A stretch of DNA of 64,000 nucleotides from Dacryopinax spathularia (lineage: Eukaryota > Basidiomycota > Dacrymycetes > Dacrymycetales > Dacrymycetaceae): contig JBBPFI010000004.1 in assembly GCA_037974965.1 (NCBI GenBank), forward strand, positions 558,001 to 622,000, read 5' to 3'. Both the position numbers and the translations under genes were made by a program. The notes below the pieces were generated by a model. It was given only the letters and a program-made list of their open reading frames with translations. It did no database searches and was not told the DNA's origin. Below are positions 21,501 through 37,678 of the stretch, piece by piece. Positions within the stretch are counted from its first letter, which is position 1. Every line of letters starts with the position of its first letter.

Positions 21501-23506
21501 TCACTGTCCTGGTGCGGTGGTTGCGGCAGCCCGGTGGGGAAGTTCCATGTTCTCATGCATTGCTTCGTCCAACCGTTCGTCCAGCAGGTGCACGTTCTCC
21601 TCAGCGTCCGGCGAGGCGAGCGGCTCGTACTCTACTCCCCCGTCTTCGCTCATCTCGCTTGCCATCGTGTCTGTACGCCCTAAGGGAGTTCGAATAACCC
21701 GTGGTGGTGAGAGCTCGGCCGTGAGTCTTGCTGTACCGGACGTGGCAGTTGATGAGACGGGCAAAGGCGAGGACACGGTTTCGATCGGATTCGGTGCCTC
21801 ATTTGTTGGTGTAACTTCCTCTTCAACAACGATTGGTGCAGACAAGAAAGCAGTGGCAGCCGCCGCTGCAGCCTGCTGGGTTGACGGCCCGGCATCTGAG
21901 TCCACCACCAGAGAACTCGGCCGGCTAGACCGTCGGGGAGATGATGCGGCTGCAAGTGGCGATGACGAGATAGGCGGTGTCGCTTGCGACGGTCGAAGTG
22001 GACTACCATTCCGTGGCGGTGTCCCAGCCAAAAGTGACGAGCCAGACATCCGGTGTCCATGACTCGGCGCTGACGCGCTCACCGCGATCCCTGCTGATGG
22101 ATCCTCACGACGGGACGGAATGTTGATTGGTGTCCTCGTTCCGCTCGCAGGTGCTGAGGAGGGCAGAGCTTGCGCAGTACCGGCAGCCGGCGCACTGGAT
22201 GAACTCCCCCCTCCGCCATTAGCGCGATTACGAGCTTCTTCCTCTTGTCGCCGACGTTCTGCTTGCTCGTGCTCGAGTAAAGACAGACGCATTGCCTCCA
22301 TGACCATGAGCTAGAGCAATGCCGTGAGCCACCGTGTCAAAGCCGCAGGCCGCGCAACGCACCTCTTCCAAATCCTGTCCTGCCATTCCCATACTGCCCA
22401 ACAACTGGCTCAACTCATGTCGCCTCCTTCTGCTACCTCTGGTCGATCCCTCATCCGTCTCAACGATGGGTCCAGTCCCTTCGACACCTTCTGGATTGAG
22501 TTGTACCCTTCCTGATGTAATTCCAACAGGGATGAGCCGATCACCGACTTGGCGCATGATAATCCGGCGATTTGCACGCCGGGCAACTGCAGCCCGTACG
22601 GCTGCCAACTTCTGCTCCCAATCCGGCCGTATCATATCTGCATCATGCCTTAGACGGATGTGACGAGACAAAGTAAGAATCTCGTACCGGTCGTCACCAC
22701 ACCCGGCGCATTATGACTCAGCGACTGCCGTCTCTGCTTCGCGAGAGGCGGTGGTGGCGCGATCGAACCAGAAGAAGTGGCCTTGTACAGATCGGGGGAT
22801 GGCTAGGTAAGGCAAGATCAACAACTGCGCTGCAGCATGTGGCAAACAAGGGCTCACATAACCCTCGCTCCCTATACCCGCTCTCCACGGCGGCGGCGTG
22901 TAGGTCACGCCGAAGTTTTCTTGTACGCAATACGGACACGCAGCTGGTTCAGATACTAGATGTTGCGGTGTAGGGTCGGCACGCTTGATTTGTACGAAAC
23001 ACTCTGTACAGATGTAGTGATCACAACATCTGGTCTTGTTGATGTTCGGCGGGTAATACTACACGGGTCCTCATTAGCATACAAGCGGGCAACCACAGGG
23101 CTGCCATGCGCACCAGAAAGCAGATCGGGCATTCTATTGCACCTCTGTATAGCTGCGCCTCCGGGATCCTCATTGTTGATGCTCGACTTGACCGTTCACT
23201 CTGTCTTGTGCTCACAGACGACCGTGAGAGTGTTGTCGATAATGAATCAGACGCCGCATCGGACGTTGGGGTCGAGTTCTCGGCCGGAGGCGCTTTTCGG
23301 GCAGCCATGATTTGCTCGTCCGTCATATCATCGTCGTAGTCCTCCAACGGCCAGTAGAATGGGGCCAGCTTGCGGTCCTTGATTAGCTGGGCGACAATCT
23401 CGTGGTTCCAGTCTTGCGGGCCCGTGTATGTGCCGAACGGACGTGTTGAGCCAAAGTCAACATGGCTCTCCGTCCGTTCTCTGTGTGTTGAAGCTGAATT
23501 GCCCAT
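21501..23506 (-). CDS. SIP5: Sip5-like RING-type protein, probably N-myristoylated
   Basis: Five exons (23114-23506, 22858-23058, 22688-22802, 22363-22637, 21501-22310) give 597 residues. The protein starts MGNSAS, a good N-myristoylation signal, then [18 protein letters not shown] and a Ser-rich stretch. A cysteine-rich RING-like domain spans the first splice: ECPICFL, then [20 protein letters not shown] and CPYC. Downstream come a helical segment [19 protein letters not shown] and [15 protein letters not shown], then a long disordered Ser/Pro tail. This order is that of fungal Sip5, which in yeast interacts with the Snf1 kinase and the Reg1-Glc7 phosphatase in glucose signalling. The start was chosen at 23506 for the MG-initial and family fit; the open frame extends further upstream. 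Confidence 0.85.
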
Positions 23507-24971
23507 TCTGATGGCAAGGTCGCCGTTGACCCAGACAAGGGCTGGGCGAAGACGTTGAGCGGGTGAGGAGGAGGACGGGGATGGCCTGCGAGCGGTGAAG
23601 AGGTTGGCGCGCGACTGTGAGGCGTGTGTCCGTCTCAATGACAGCATGCGAGGGGCGGAAGCAATGGGCTCCCTAGTCCCGAAGGTTGCGGCCATCCACC
23701 CGACCAAGCTTCTCTCCTCGCCATTCCTGGACCCATGGGCTGGCCCGTTCAACAAGGCATAGCTTCCAACATTCACACCATCAGACCATTCTAATGCATA
23801 CACTTTGCACTTTTCATTAGGCCCTTACAACTCGTGGGGTAGCAAGATAACCACTCCGGGGTCGCTGGAATAGGGGCTTTGCCAGCCAACTATGCCAGAT
23901 AATCGCTGGGGAAGATTATCTCTTAGGGGCGAAATATCTCATTCCTGCGTATTCCGGAAGACCAGCTGGGATCCGTGCCACGGGCCCTTTCGCATTTTCG
24001 GCCGTTAGAATTACTGCTGTTCGTATAGCAGCGTCCGCAGTTGCAACAAATCAAAGTCAGGCGCAACCTTTCGAACACTTCGTAAGCATCATGTCAGCCC
24101 CCCGTGAAAGTCGGTGCCGGCACTGTGGTCAGCAGGCTTACTATAAAAGCGGTGCTTCTTGTTTTCCGCTCTTTTCCAGGTGATCGACCCGTCAACACGG
24201 ACGTTGATGCCCGTCTTCTCGGGTTGCGATTCGGGCAGCTTACCCGTGAATGACTCAACCAGGCGATGATCCCGCATACGGTTTCCTCCGATCCCGCAGT
24301 CCTGGCTTGGAAGTCTTGGATCTTCAGCTCAGGTGCACGAATAACGTGACCCAACCAGAACGATCGCTTCCCAAACTAAGCTACTGTAACCACCGCCTTC
24401 TTCTCTACGAATCACGTGATCATACTTAAGCGCTCATCTTCCGGGGCTGCAAGATCGATTTTGGGAAGAAAACAAGGGAGGAAGGTGACCAGTTTTCTAT
24501 TAGAAAGGTGCGAGGTGAACAAAATGGCTGTCGCAGTCAGGGATTCGTTACGAGCCAAATCTCGCGTCATCTGAAGGGGCTCTGCAGCGCTCGCCATTCC
24601 CCGCACTTCCCAAACTGCCCCTCCATCTCCTGGATCTCTATCCTATCCCTCTGTTGACAGTCAGACAACCTTGTATACCCAGCTGACCATCATTAATCAT
24701 CCATTCTCGTGCCACGTATCATTCTATTACATTCGGAGGTCGCGTGCGTGTCCCCGACCTGCCCTGGGCGGCTGTGCAAGCCAATCTCCACGTCGACGCG
24801 CCCCTTACAAAAGTTCTGGAAGGCACGCCGGACGTAGCATAAGATTCCCTCTTCCGGATATCCGCTAGAAACCTCGTCTCGTCGCCGTTGAACACTCTTT
24901 AATACCTCTTTTCGGTCCTTATCTTTGTTCTGCGGGCGTTGCTGGGTCAATTGGTGTTTGATTAGTCCGAT
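23507..24971. promoter_or_regulatory. Divergent region between SIP5 and the SERCA gene
   Basis: About 1.46 kb separates two divergent starts. A minus-strand frame at about 24089-24277 begins at ATG and has a slightly structured composition (TGINVRVDGSITWKRAEN), but it has no family match and no good exon context, so it is not annotated. No TATA box is decisive. Confidence 0.4.
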
Positions 24972-28487
<3,516 letters not shown>

Positions 28488-28554
28488 TCATGTAGAGATT
28501 AAATTATCAATGCCATCATGGGTTATGGATACAATCTGCTGCAGATGCCCATCA

Positions 28555-29295
28555 TTAGTTGCTATGAGGCTGAGCGGTAGCACCGTCGATCGGTGCTCTC
28601 GTCCAGTATGCCTAGGACAAATCAGGACTGGGAGAACACACAGACTCCGGAAGCTTACCTTCAACTTCGGGATGCCTTCGTCATCTTGATCATTGATTGG
28701 TCGCTTGAGCTCAGTGTTGACACTGGGAGCATTGACATATCGCGCCAAAGCATTTAAGGCTTCCAAATCAACATTGTACTGCTTGGCAATCTTGTGCAGA
28801 TCCGCTTGTGTCTTCGCGGTCTTCCGCTCATCAAGCATATCTGCTACTGCATCTGCCGATAGTCTGTTCCTCTGATTGGTTTCGGCTGCTTCTTCCGTCG
28901 CTTGCCGAGTCTGGAGGATTTTGGTCATCCGAGCAGATTGGGCCTGGAAAAGGTTGGAGCAAGGCAGCTAACTACACATGCAGGCTTACCTACCGTTTGG
29001 AAGGGCATTTTTTGTGCATGGACTGAGACAGGCCCAATCTTGCTGAGCTGTTCCAGGAGTTGTGGATCTTGTGAATCTCTCATAATGACTGTTAAATCGG
29101 GTGTTAGCCTCTACAATGTTGAAAAAGAAAACCAAGCTTGCAATCATCTTTCGTCGCACTCGCTCGACCGACAGTATTCGGTCTTGCCCGAGCAGCTGCA
29201 TCAATAGACTCTGGCGTGGCTGCAGCCCATGGAGGGCGGGGTCTTGCGGCTGCTTGTGCTGTCTGCCTAGCTGCTTTTGATGAAGAAGCGCCCAT
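28555..29295 (-). CDS. Small conserved-looking protein with myristoylation motif, function unknown
   Basis: Several small exons on the minus strand give about 185 residues. The start MGASSSK is a strong N-myristoylation signal. Splicing at a GTGCGA donor gives ARPNTVGRA-IIMRDSQDPQLLEQLSKIGPVSVHAQKM, then ARMTKILQTRQATEEA, a helical charged block (ADAVADMLDERKTAKTQADL), HKIAKQYNVDLEALNALARY and a short tail AYWTRAPIDGATAQPHSN. No named domain is recognised; the helical middle may form a coiled coil. The stop lies 67 bases from the end of the SERCA gene on the opposite strand. Confidence 0.7.
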
Positions 29296-29534
29296 GGTTG
29301 TACGGAATGATGAGCGGAAGAAGTGAGCTGATGATGCCGTAAGTCACCCGTCATTTGAAGCTGCGGAAGCATCGCGGTAAGACGCGCTGCCCTGAGGCGC
29401 GTCGCGGGTTTTATGATGGACAACCCCGCTGCATGCACCTGCACCGTGCGGGGAAGGCTGTTTTCTCTTTCTACCTGAGGCTTGGCCAACCCCAGAGCTT
29501 AGAGCATTCTGCACTTGCGATACCCAGCAGACTC
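29296..29534. promoter_or_regulatory. Divergent promoter region between the small protein and MUTYH
   Basis: 239 bases between two divergent start codons; no specific site is recognised. Confidence 0.4.
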
Positions 29535-31472
29535 ATGGCCACGAGGACCAAGCGAAAGGCCACGGAAAAGGTGGTCTATACCTTATCTTCCGATGATGAT
29601 ACCCCACCGCCTCGAAAGAAGGCCGTTTCACCAGTAAAGGCGGCCTCGCCTTCAAAATCCGCACGCCAGCAAGAGAGGAAACACCCGATTTCATATCATT
29701 CAACTTCGCGGGTAGCCGCTCATCAAGATGACCTATTGAAGTGGTTCGAAACATCTAAGCATGTTCGCGGGATGCCATGGCGCAAGGAATATGATCCCAA
29801 CTTGAACGACAAAGATCGCGCGCAGCGAGCGTATGAGGTTGGTTGTTCATTTTATATCCGACATTACGCTGAAGTTCGCACAGATTTGGGTCTCAGAGAT
29901 TATGTTGCAGCAGACCCAAGTTGCTACCGTGATACCCTACTACAACAGGTGGATGGAGCGGTAGGGTGTGTTGTCTGACAGTTATATCCAGCTTCTCAAT
30001 TGGTATAGATTTCCTACGATGGCGGATCTTGCCAAAGCTGACCAAGAAGACGCAAACTCGGTCTGGAAGGGGCTTGGATATTACCGGCGGGCCAAGGTAG
30101 CCTGACCCTCATACGCCCTGTATCGGTTTGTTAACGGCCTCAACAGCTGTTAATGGAAGGAACAAAGAAAGTCGTGGAAGAATACGGCGGTATGTTTCCC
30201 AAGGATGCCCAGATAGCTTGGAAAGAAGTTCCTGGCGTTGGTCGATATACTGCTGGTAGGACTTTCCCGGGTTCTAGTGCATGTGCATGTGGTCTAAGAC
30301 CTTGGGCAGGCGCTATCACGTCGATCGCCTATAACACGAAAGCACCGGCGGTAGGCTTCTTCACAGCAGTCTCCGAGACGGCGCTAAACACGTGCAGATC
30401 GATGGAAACGTTCAACGTCTACTGAGCCGGTTATTGGCCGTTCATGCTAACCTGAAGTCCAAACAAACGGAGAATCTCCTCTGGTCCGCAGCAGATGAAC
30501 TAGTGAAGAAAGTCGACCGAGCCGGCGATTGGAATCAAGCGCTTATCGAGCTCGGGAGCACGGTCTGCAAGCCCAAAGATCCGAATTGCCGCGGCTGTCC
30601 TCTGAGGACCGCCTGCGCAGCTTGGCTCGAGACTCACGGGCAGTTAACTCCGCCGCCTGTTAAAGACATCGAAGATGCTTGCGAAGTTTGCGAGCCGTTC
30701 CCTGCCGATGTACGGCAAGGAGTGACACGATATCCTATGACCATTGAGCGAAAGAAGGCGAGAGAAGAAGCGAGTGCTGTCAATGTTATCGAGTGGAGGA
30801 GCTGCCAGGACAGTTGGTTCTTGCTGGTGAAGCGACCAGAAGAAGGTATGACTTGCGGTGAGCGATCCAGAGCCTTAGAACTGAATGCGATCTGCAGGCC
30901 TACTCGGCGGTTTGTGGGAATTCCCAACTCTCGATCTGGCCGAAACCGATCCTTCTTCGGAGACTCTGCTCAAGACTACGCACACCCTCGTGGAACAACT
31001 GATACGAGAAGTGCCCCAATCAGATCCAGCCGGAGACTCTCTGCATTATGCGAGCGAATCACAAATCGTCGGCGCCGTGCCTCATATCTTCAGCCATATA
31101 CACAAGACATATCATGCATTATGGGTTGTACTGGAAGGTGGTTCGGCACCGCCCGCGCTTGAGTTGTCGACAGGCCGGACAATCAAGAAGCGCAAGCTGA
31201 GTAATGCAGCCGATAATGGCGCCGAAGACGTTTTGAAGTGGGTTCGCGAAGCTGACGTCGATGACGTGACGTGAGTCCACCAGGTCGGCTTGCAAGCGTC
31301 TCGCTGACGCAATGTCAGGATGGGACAAGGTCTTGTCAAGCTTTGGCAAATGGTGCAAGCAAAGCGGAAGGGTACCGCCGTTCCCGAGAAAAAGAAGCCC
31401 ACCGCACGGCCGAAGAAGGCGAAGGCCATAGTCGGCGGTGATATTCGGCAATGGATGAAGAGCGCAGCCTAA
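29535..31472 (+). CDS. MUTYH: Adenine DNA glycosylase (MutY/MUTYH)
   Basis: Eight exons (29535-29837, 29884-29960, 30009-30096, 30147-30255, 30310-30350, 30398-30845, 30898-31270, 31319-31472) give 530 residues. The enzyme removes adenine mispaired with 8-oxoguanine. A basic nuclear-type N-terminus ([15 protein letters not shown]) precedes [30 protein letters not shown], the helix-hairpin-helix [12 protein letters not shown], the catalytic aspartate in [12 protein letters not shown], and the 4Fe-4S loop [17 protein letters not shown]. The C-terminal Nudix-like domain ([29 protein letters not shown]) recognises 8-oxoG. The last exon is Lys/Pro rich. Its stop overlaps the stop of the neighbouring minus-strand gene. 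Confidence 0.95.
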
Positions 31473-33084
31473 GGCACTCGATCATGCTCCCGGTTAGGGG
31501 CTGTATTCCTGCCTTTGAGCTCGTTCAGGGCTTTCTGGACTTCCAGCTTCTCCATTACAGCCCGCCGCAGGCTGGATTCGCTTCTTGCGGCCTTCGCTTT
31601 CTTGGGCTTTTCTTGAGTAGGTGCGACGCCTTCAGCCGCCGGCTCGGCTCCTTGTTGGGCAGGACGATCTTTTTCTAGTGCTGTAAGATGTGTAGGTATA
31701 ATGACGGGTGTTGTTCGCGGAGCAGGTGGCCACTATCAAGCAGATCAGAAACATGTAACATAACATAGTCCTTGCATAATCTTACAGCTCGTTGGGGTTG
31801 GTTGAAGTGCAACGCAGACCATGGCGGATAATCTTTTTCGAGCTGCATGATGTGATCCTCCAGAGCTTTGACTCGATAGAACAGATCTTCAGGAGGCGCG
31901 GGAACTGAAGAAACCATTAGTGACGGGTCAGACGCACGGTGCCTTGACTGACCGTATCGTACAGCAAGATGGTCTTCGATATTAGTGAAGCGTTCTTCCA
32001 ACCCAGGATGGTCAGCCATCGTAACAGCTGTGCTGCCGCCTTCTTTGGGCAAGCGGCCGCCCGTTCCTTGACCAGCCGTGTTGACCACTTCGCTTTCCTT
32101 GCCTTTGTCAGTAGTTCTCTGAAGGGGTCCCTCAGCATTCTTGACGATATCGTATTGCATTTGGATATCACGGTCGATTGGCTTGGCCGAGGTCCGCGCG
32201 GCCGAGGTTGAGCCTGGGTGCGGCGCAGAGTCGCCGTTCATGTCGACATCTCCGTCGGCAGATGGTGGGACCAGCATGCTTGTCTGTCTGACGAACTCCG
32301 AACGGTTCGACAAAGCATTCCGTGCTTTCGACTGAGCAAGAAATCGTGAGATAGTCGCCACATGCTGCACCCACAATGAGTCAACTGGCGAGCCAGAACT
32401 TTTGGACGACTCTTACCGCTTTACGAGACACGCGCTCTTTCGTTGTCGGCAAGTAGTCGGATTTCCGTTCTTCCAATTCTCTGAAGACCGCGTTTTGCGG
32501 GTTGATCGGAGTCTACAGAAGCCCGGGATCATGAGCAAACCAAATCGGGCATAGGATCGGGCCAACCCACCGTAAAGTCTCGCACAAGCTGGCCAATTGC
32601 CGCCGGCACGCGTACCCGCTCTTGCTCAGGACTCATGACAAGCATGTCAAGCTCGAGCGCTTTACAGCATTCTGTAAGACCAGCCTATTGAAAACGCCTG
32701 GATCAGGCACGAAACAAGGGCCAAAGGGCCAAAGCTGAGACGGACGTTTCTGAAAAAAGTGAGCAGGCAGCGATCCCATTGGATTGCTGGCACAGGTTGC
32801 GGAGCCTGAGACTGAGATCCCGGTGCTTCTCCAGACGCGTTTGGAAGCGGCAGAGTTGCATTGGAAGTTGACGGTATAGCCGAGGCAGGAACTGCCATAG
32901 CGAGTTCAAGATGATGCAAGCAGTGAAAGTGGGAGACGACAAGCAACTCGACTGGTGAGGACTTGCTTCCGCGGGCTTCGTACCCTGTCGCCACGTGACG
33001 CATAGGAAGCGCCCAGCTTTCTGGTGCCCGATTTCCTGTTCCAGCCCCGCATTCTTCTTTCTGGAATGGCTGGTCACCGCTCAT
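31469..33084 (-). CDS. Unassigned protein with coiled-coil and conserved WSALHFNQPQR block
   Basis: Several exons on the minus strand give, in order, a Ser/Pro N-terminal region (MAVPASAIPSTSNATLP...), WDRCLLTFFR, AGLTECCKALELDMLVMSPEQE, RVPAAIGQLVRDFT, FRELEERKSDYLPTTKERVSRK, HVATISRFLAQSKARNALSNRSE, an acidic disordered part, a helix VKALEDHIMQLEKDYPPWSALHFNQPQRA continuing WPPAPRTTPVII, and a basic tail with EKLEVQKALNELKGR. The frames and motif continuity argue for a real gene, but I do not recognise the family. The start is uncertain (33084 or an internal ATG at 32898), and the junction near 32660-32740 has more than one possible splice pattern. The last exon (31469-31732) ends 4 nt inside MUTYH's coding end. 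Confidence 0.6.
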
Positions 33085-33630
33085 CTTCCGAACTGCCCGA
33101 CCTTCTTACTGAAACAGGGTAGTGACCTCCCTTGAGCACCTTCCCTACCTTCACACTGGACCTGGCTCGGTTACAGAGCACTCGAGGACGACTAGCCTCT
33201 TTGAGCGGTGGGGCGACAGCATGTCTTTGTACACGTAATGTCATTGCAAGCCGTTATAGTGGAATACAGCTTTGTGTCGTGTAACGAAACAGCGGATAAC
33301 TAGGAACGAATTCGCGGAGACTGAATAGGGAGTAGCTCGAAGGAGAAAGAAAGCATACTTTTACACGGCGCGGGTGGAAGATAGTTATCGTGGTGTCGCG
33401 CTCAAGAACAGGCTGTTTTGTTGATACATGTATCGTCGGGTGACGTAGGGAGCCATCCTGAGCCAGGATGTCGTCCAGGGCGGGAAGGTATAAGCGCCGC
33501 TTTTGCATGCTGCGCGGCAGCAGTTGCGAGCGGTGCTGGTGATTTAGAGTAGGTGGTGTACATCCTTGTTGTACAAAGGATTTCGCTGGCTTTGATACAG
33601 TGCGGGTTGAATCCGATTATATCACTACAC
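33085..33630. other. Region between the unassigned gene and the TEA factor
   Basis: About 550 bases: the upstream region of the gene ending at 31469 and the downstream region of the TEA gene, both on the minus strand. A short minus-strand frame (33254-33508) has no domain and probably lies in the TEA gene's 3' UTR. Confidence 0.4.
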
Positions 33631-36403
33631 TCAGTTGCTGGGCGTGCGTTCCTGCGAGACTTCCAGGCGAGGGAAATATTCAGGTCTCTGCATTGATGGT
33701 GGTGCGTTGGGCGCGAGCATGTTCGAATTCCTGCGAGCGGACCATGGTGCCATAAGACCCTCCATGGGTTGGCCGGCGCCACCTGGTCCAGGAGAAGGGA
33801 AGCCACCCAGAGTAGGAGTTGGGAGCGCCATAGCGTTTCGCGTCATGGTGTTGAGCTGGCTCATGGCGGATCGCATCTTAGGCCGACCGTCTTCCCCAGG
33901 CGGCACGAGCATGCCATCGCTGCTTGTACGATGGCCAGTGTCGGGTCGGCGCTGAGCGGCAGACCAGTCTGCGTATTCTGGCAGACTGGGGTGGACGCAT
34001 TCGGTAGGTGTTGGAGCATACAGCTGCAGTCCGCGACGAGTTGTCTGCATCGTGCGCGGGATCTCGGGCGGCTCGAGCGGAGTATGCATAACTTGGTCGA
34101 GCGGCGTCACAGGTGGACGGCCGCCCGCGAGGCCAAACCCGGCACCTGCCATGTCAGGAGCATGCGTGACGGACAGCATTGGAGCAGGCATATTGCCTCC
34201 TGGCTGACCAGGCATGCGAAGAGGTGGGATGCTGACGCTCAGGCCAGGCTTGTGCCTCCGCCCAGAGCGAGGTGCAGAGCCCGGAGCCTGCCCCATTGGG
34301 GTCGGTGGCAACTGGCCGAAAGGCTGAGGCATGGTGTGCGGCAGGGCGCTCGAGTGGGAAGCGGGGACAGCCATGTGGTGATGACCGGGCGAAAGGTTCG
34401 ACATGCGGCGAGTCATAAGTTTCGAGATCTTGGCGTTTCCTGGATGACGACCCTCGACGCATTCGAAGTCCCAGGTGACAACAAGCGCCACATGGCTGTC
34501 GTCCATCTGGTGGTGGGCGTGCTGCTGGGCAACATGAGCCGAGTATGGGCTCGCAACGACGAACTTCTGGACGACGCTCATGCCGCGAACGGTCTCGAAG
34601 ATTTCCTCGCGATCATCTTGCTTGTCGGTGGGCATGCCAGTCATGTGATCGTTCGAACGAGATCCTTCGAGCAGGTAGGACCAGAATTGCGGCATGAATG
34701 GCGCAGTGTATTGATATGGATGCTCATCGCTGGCGCGTGTCTCGATGAGATCGACCGGCACATCGGTAGTGCTCTTGGCTTCACCCAGCCAGTACACGGT
34801 CGTGACGCAGCGAAGGTCCAGCTCCTGAACGGAGCTGAGGAAGAGCGATGCGCACATGCTCTGTGCACCCTCCAGGATGGTGGAAGATTCGTGCAGTGGT
34901 GGGAGAACGAGCTGGCTCTCAATGTGCAGGAACTGGCACGGAAGCGTGTCGTACATGTGCTTGACCTGGGCGTAGCGAATGTCAGCCATTGGCAGATCCT
35001 CGAAGAAGACAACATCGAGCATCGAGTGTGGCGAAGGGATGGGGAAGGTCGCTTTCGCGTAATAATGTGCTGGGATGGTCTGTATCGGACCAGACGCCCA
35101 GATCGAGAATCCGGAAACAACAGTCGGACTTCCGAGATGACCGCTAGCGAAGCCTTGATATGCGCCAGGGCGGGAAGAAGCGCTGCTCTCGAACGAGCCC
35201 CTTGCGGAAGACATGTACGATGGAGTGATCGGCATCATGGAAGACGAGTCAGTTGGCGAGCCAGACTGAGGTGACAGACCGGGATCCATCGGAATATCAG
35301 AAGTGGCGGAGACGTTAGAAAGACGATGCGGGCGCACGCCTGGCATTCCACCTCTAGGAGCGTCTACCTTGCTATCTTCCTCAAACACAGGATCGACGAG
35401 AGCTTTCATCACTAAAAGCGAGGTGAATATATGCGCTGTCAATTCAGCGCGAGGATACGTACATTCTTGGTCGTTCTTGTGCGTATTTTTGAGCACTTGG
35501 ATGTGGCTCGAAATTTGTTTCCTCGTGCGACGCTTCCCAGTCAGCTTGAAGATATGCTCAGCAATGAGCTCGTTTCTTCCACAAAGCTTGCCATTGATTT
35601 GCATTTTTCGACGGCCAAGCTTAGGCACGACCCGGATGGCTGTTGACGGTGTCAGTAGTGCGAAAATGGTGCATATATGCGCACATACCTTGGTGGAATG
35701 CCTCCTCTACATCGGCGCTCCAGACTTCCTCGGTCCCGTCTGAATTCTTCCGGCTCCTCTTGTTGCCGCTCCCGGCACCGAGCATCATCTGGCTTTGATC
35801 GACGTCGGCCGGCGCGGACATCCGCCGTTTTCCAGCTGTCGATCCAACTTCGTCGCTCGAGCCGCTTCTGTACATGGGGCGAGGCGGCATGCCTTGCGCT
35901 GGTGGGGCTTGCATACCCTCAGGGCCATAGGAGGGGAAAGCAAAGCTGTTGGCTTTCTGTTGTGGTGGGCTTGCCATCTGCTGACGCAGGGCGATGGGGC
36001 TTTGACTAGTACGCACACTGGCAGCTGAGTGCACAGATCCTGGCGGAGGCGAGAACGTGCCGGATGGTGCGCGAGGAGTATCGCTGTTGGAGTCTTGGGC
36101 TTCTGCGGGCTGATCGCCCGCAACGGAGCCCCCGACGGATCCCGCAGAGCGGGAAGGCGTCATCTGCTGCTGCCAGGAGGCAGTCGAGCGACCCGCCGGC
36201 GAGCGCGGCGAGGTGATGTTGACCGCTGCGGACGTGGTTGGACTGACTGACGGGATGGACCCGTCGGGATTGATGACTTGCTGGATAGGTAACGCTGAGG
36301 AGGAAGAAGGGGAAGGGGAATGAGGAGAATGCACGGTTGGCCGCGGAGGAGTGGGCATACCGGGCGGTTGTGGAAAGGAATGCGGGGACTCAAAGGCCAT
36401 CAT
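33631..36403 (-). CDS. TEA/ATTS-domain transcription factor (TEC1/AbaA type)
   Basis: Three exons (35689-36403, 35463-35639, 33631-35411) give 890 residues. After a Pro/Ser-rich N-terminus and a basic stretch ([11 protein letters not shown]) comes the TEA DNA-binding domain, [11 protein letters not shown] then [36 protein letters not shown] and [16 protein letters not shown]; the first intron falls inside it. A second ordered region follows (about residues 380-570, with [13 protein letters not shown] and [20 protein letters not shown]) and a Pro/Gly-rich tail. TEA factors bind CATTCC-like sites and govern filamentous growth or conidiation in fungi. Introns 1 and 2 both carry GCATATATGC-like sequence (35671-35682, 35426-35436). 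Confidence 0.92.
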
Positions 36404-37678
36404 CGTTCTTCGCAGTGCGGGAACGCGAGTGATAAGTCAGACCGCGAATGGCTGTATGAGAGAGAGCAAAGAGCGTCAGTGTATGCGTGCCAGTCGTGCC
36501 AATGGTGAACTTACATAAGATGGGTTTGTTGTACAGTCCCGTCCAAGCCCAACTCGTTGTTTTGAGGTACGGAGACGGTGGTACAGGACAGGAATGGAGG
36601 GAATGGAGGACCGGTCGGTGGGCGATAATGTACTCCGGGGGAAAGGTGAACGAGGAACGAAGAGAGGAATGCGGGCTCGACGCGCTGAAGGGTTGTTGAA
36701 TAATACAGTCGTCAAGCGTCGGCAAGGTTTGAACGTCGGCAAGGTTGGAAGCGCGATCGACGGCTTGAGCACGATGGATGGGACAAGGGCGGCGATAGGG
36801 CGAGTCAAGCGAGGTAGGGAAAGGGTAGTCAAGGCGATCCAAACGTGGATGAACAACAAATATCGAACGGTTGGAAAGGGTAGGTTGGAATGCGATCTAC
36901 CGCGGTAGATGGAACGGATCAAGGGGTTGAGGAATGAGGAATGAAAAGGGGAGAAGGAGAGGGGGGGAGACAGGGAAGGGGAGGACGATGGATTGAGATG
37001 ACAAGGTCAGGCGGGATGGGTTATGAGGCAATGTGGCTTAATCCGTTAACGTTAATTAACCAAATCGGGGCGGGCGAAAGAAGCGAGGTCGAACGGCGGT
37101 GAAAGCCTCAGAGTCTCGTCCACGGCGTGGGCTTCGGGTTCCTCCTTCTGCCTTCGCCCCTTGTGCAAATCAGGCGGATTATGGTTTCGTGGCTGCGTAA
37201 GAGCGTCGATGTCGTCGATTTGATGGGAGGCTGGTTAGGCTTCCATCAATACCGCCGGCTCCTATTGACCACAACCTCGGCTTGTGAAACGCCACGCGCG
37301 TCTTCTGGCGCAGACAAGGTGTGCCTGTTAATGGACCTTCGCGTCTTCTTTACTTCTTCCTACGGTCGGGAATAGGTCCAAGGGGCGGCGGTGGATGAGA
37401 AACAGACGACGTGCGGCCGGTATGGTCTGACTGTTTAAGAATGCGACTCAATCGACGCTCCCCCGCCATCGGCGTGCATCGCATGGCTCCCACCACCTAA
37501 ACTCGCGTACCCGGCGGGAACGAGTTGCTTGCCTGTTCAAGCTCAGCTGGGCCTCGGAGCATGACGTGATGATGCGTACCACGAGGGCACCGGCCAATTG
37601 GGCGGCATCGACCGCTTCTGAACCCGTACTGCCTCCGTTCACTCACAAATCGAGGCCTTCCAGGTTTCGTGAAAATCC
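36404..37678. promoter_or_regulatory. Long upstream region of the TEA gene
   Basis: About 1.27 kb before the next structured element. The part next to the gene is pyrimidine-rich on the coding strand. A run of purine-rich sequence at 36930-37000 and the AT-rich gttaacgttaattaacc at about 37045-37061 are visible. No other gene is supported. Confidence 0.4.

Noticed and set aside
24089-24354. Small minus-strand gene between SIP5 and SERCA
   Set aside because: Two overlapping frames, one starting at a non-ATG codon, no family match and no clear splice join; too weak to annotate.
33769-35274. 501-codon plus-strand ORF opposite the TEA factor
   Set aside because: It is antisense to a well supported coding exon and its protein is low-complexity, His/Arg/Trp rich with no domain.
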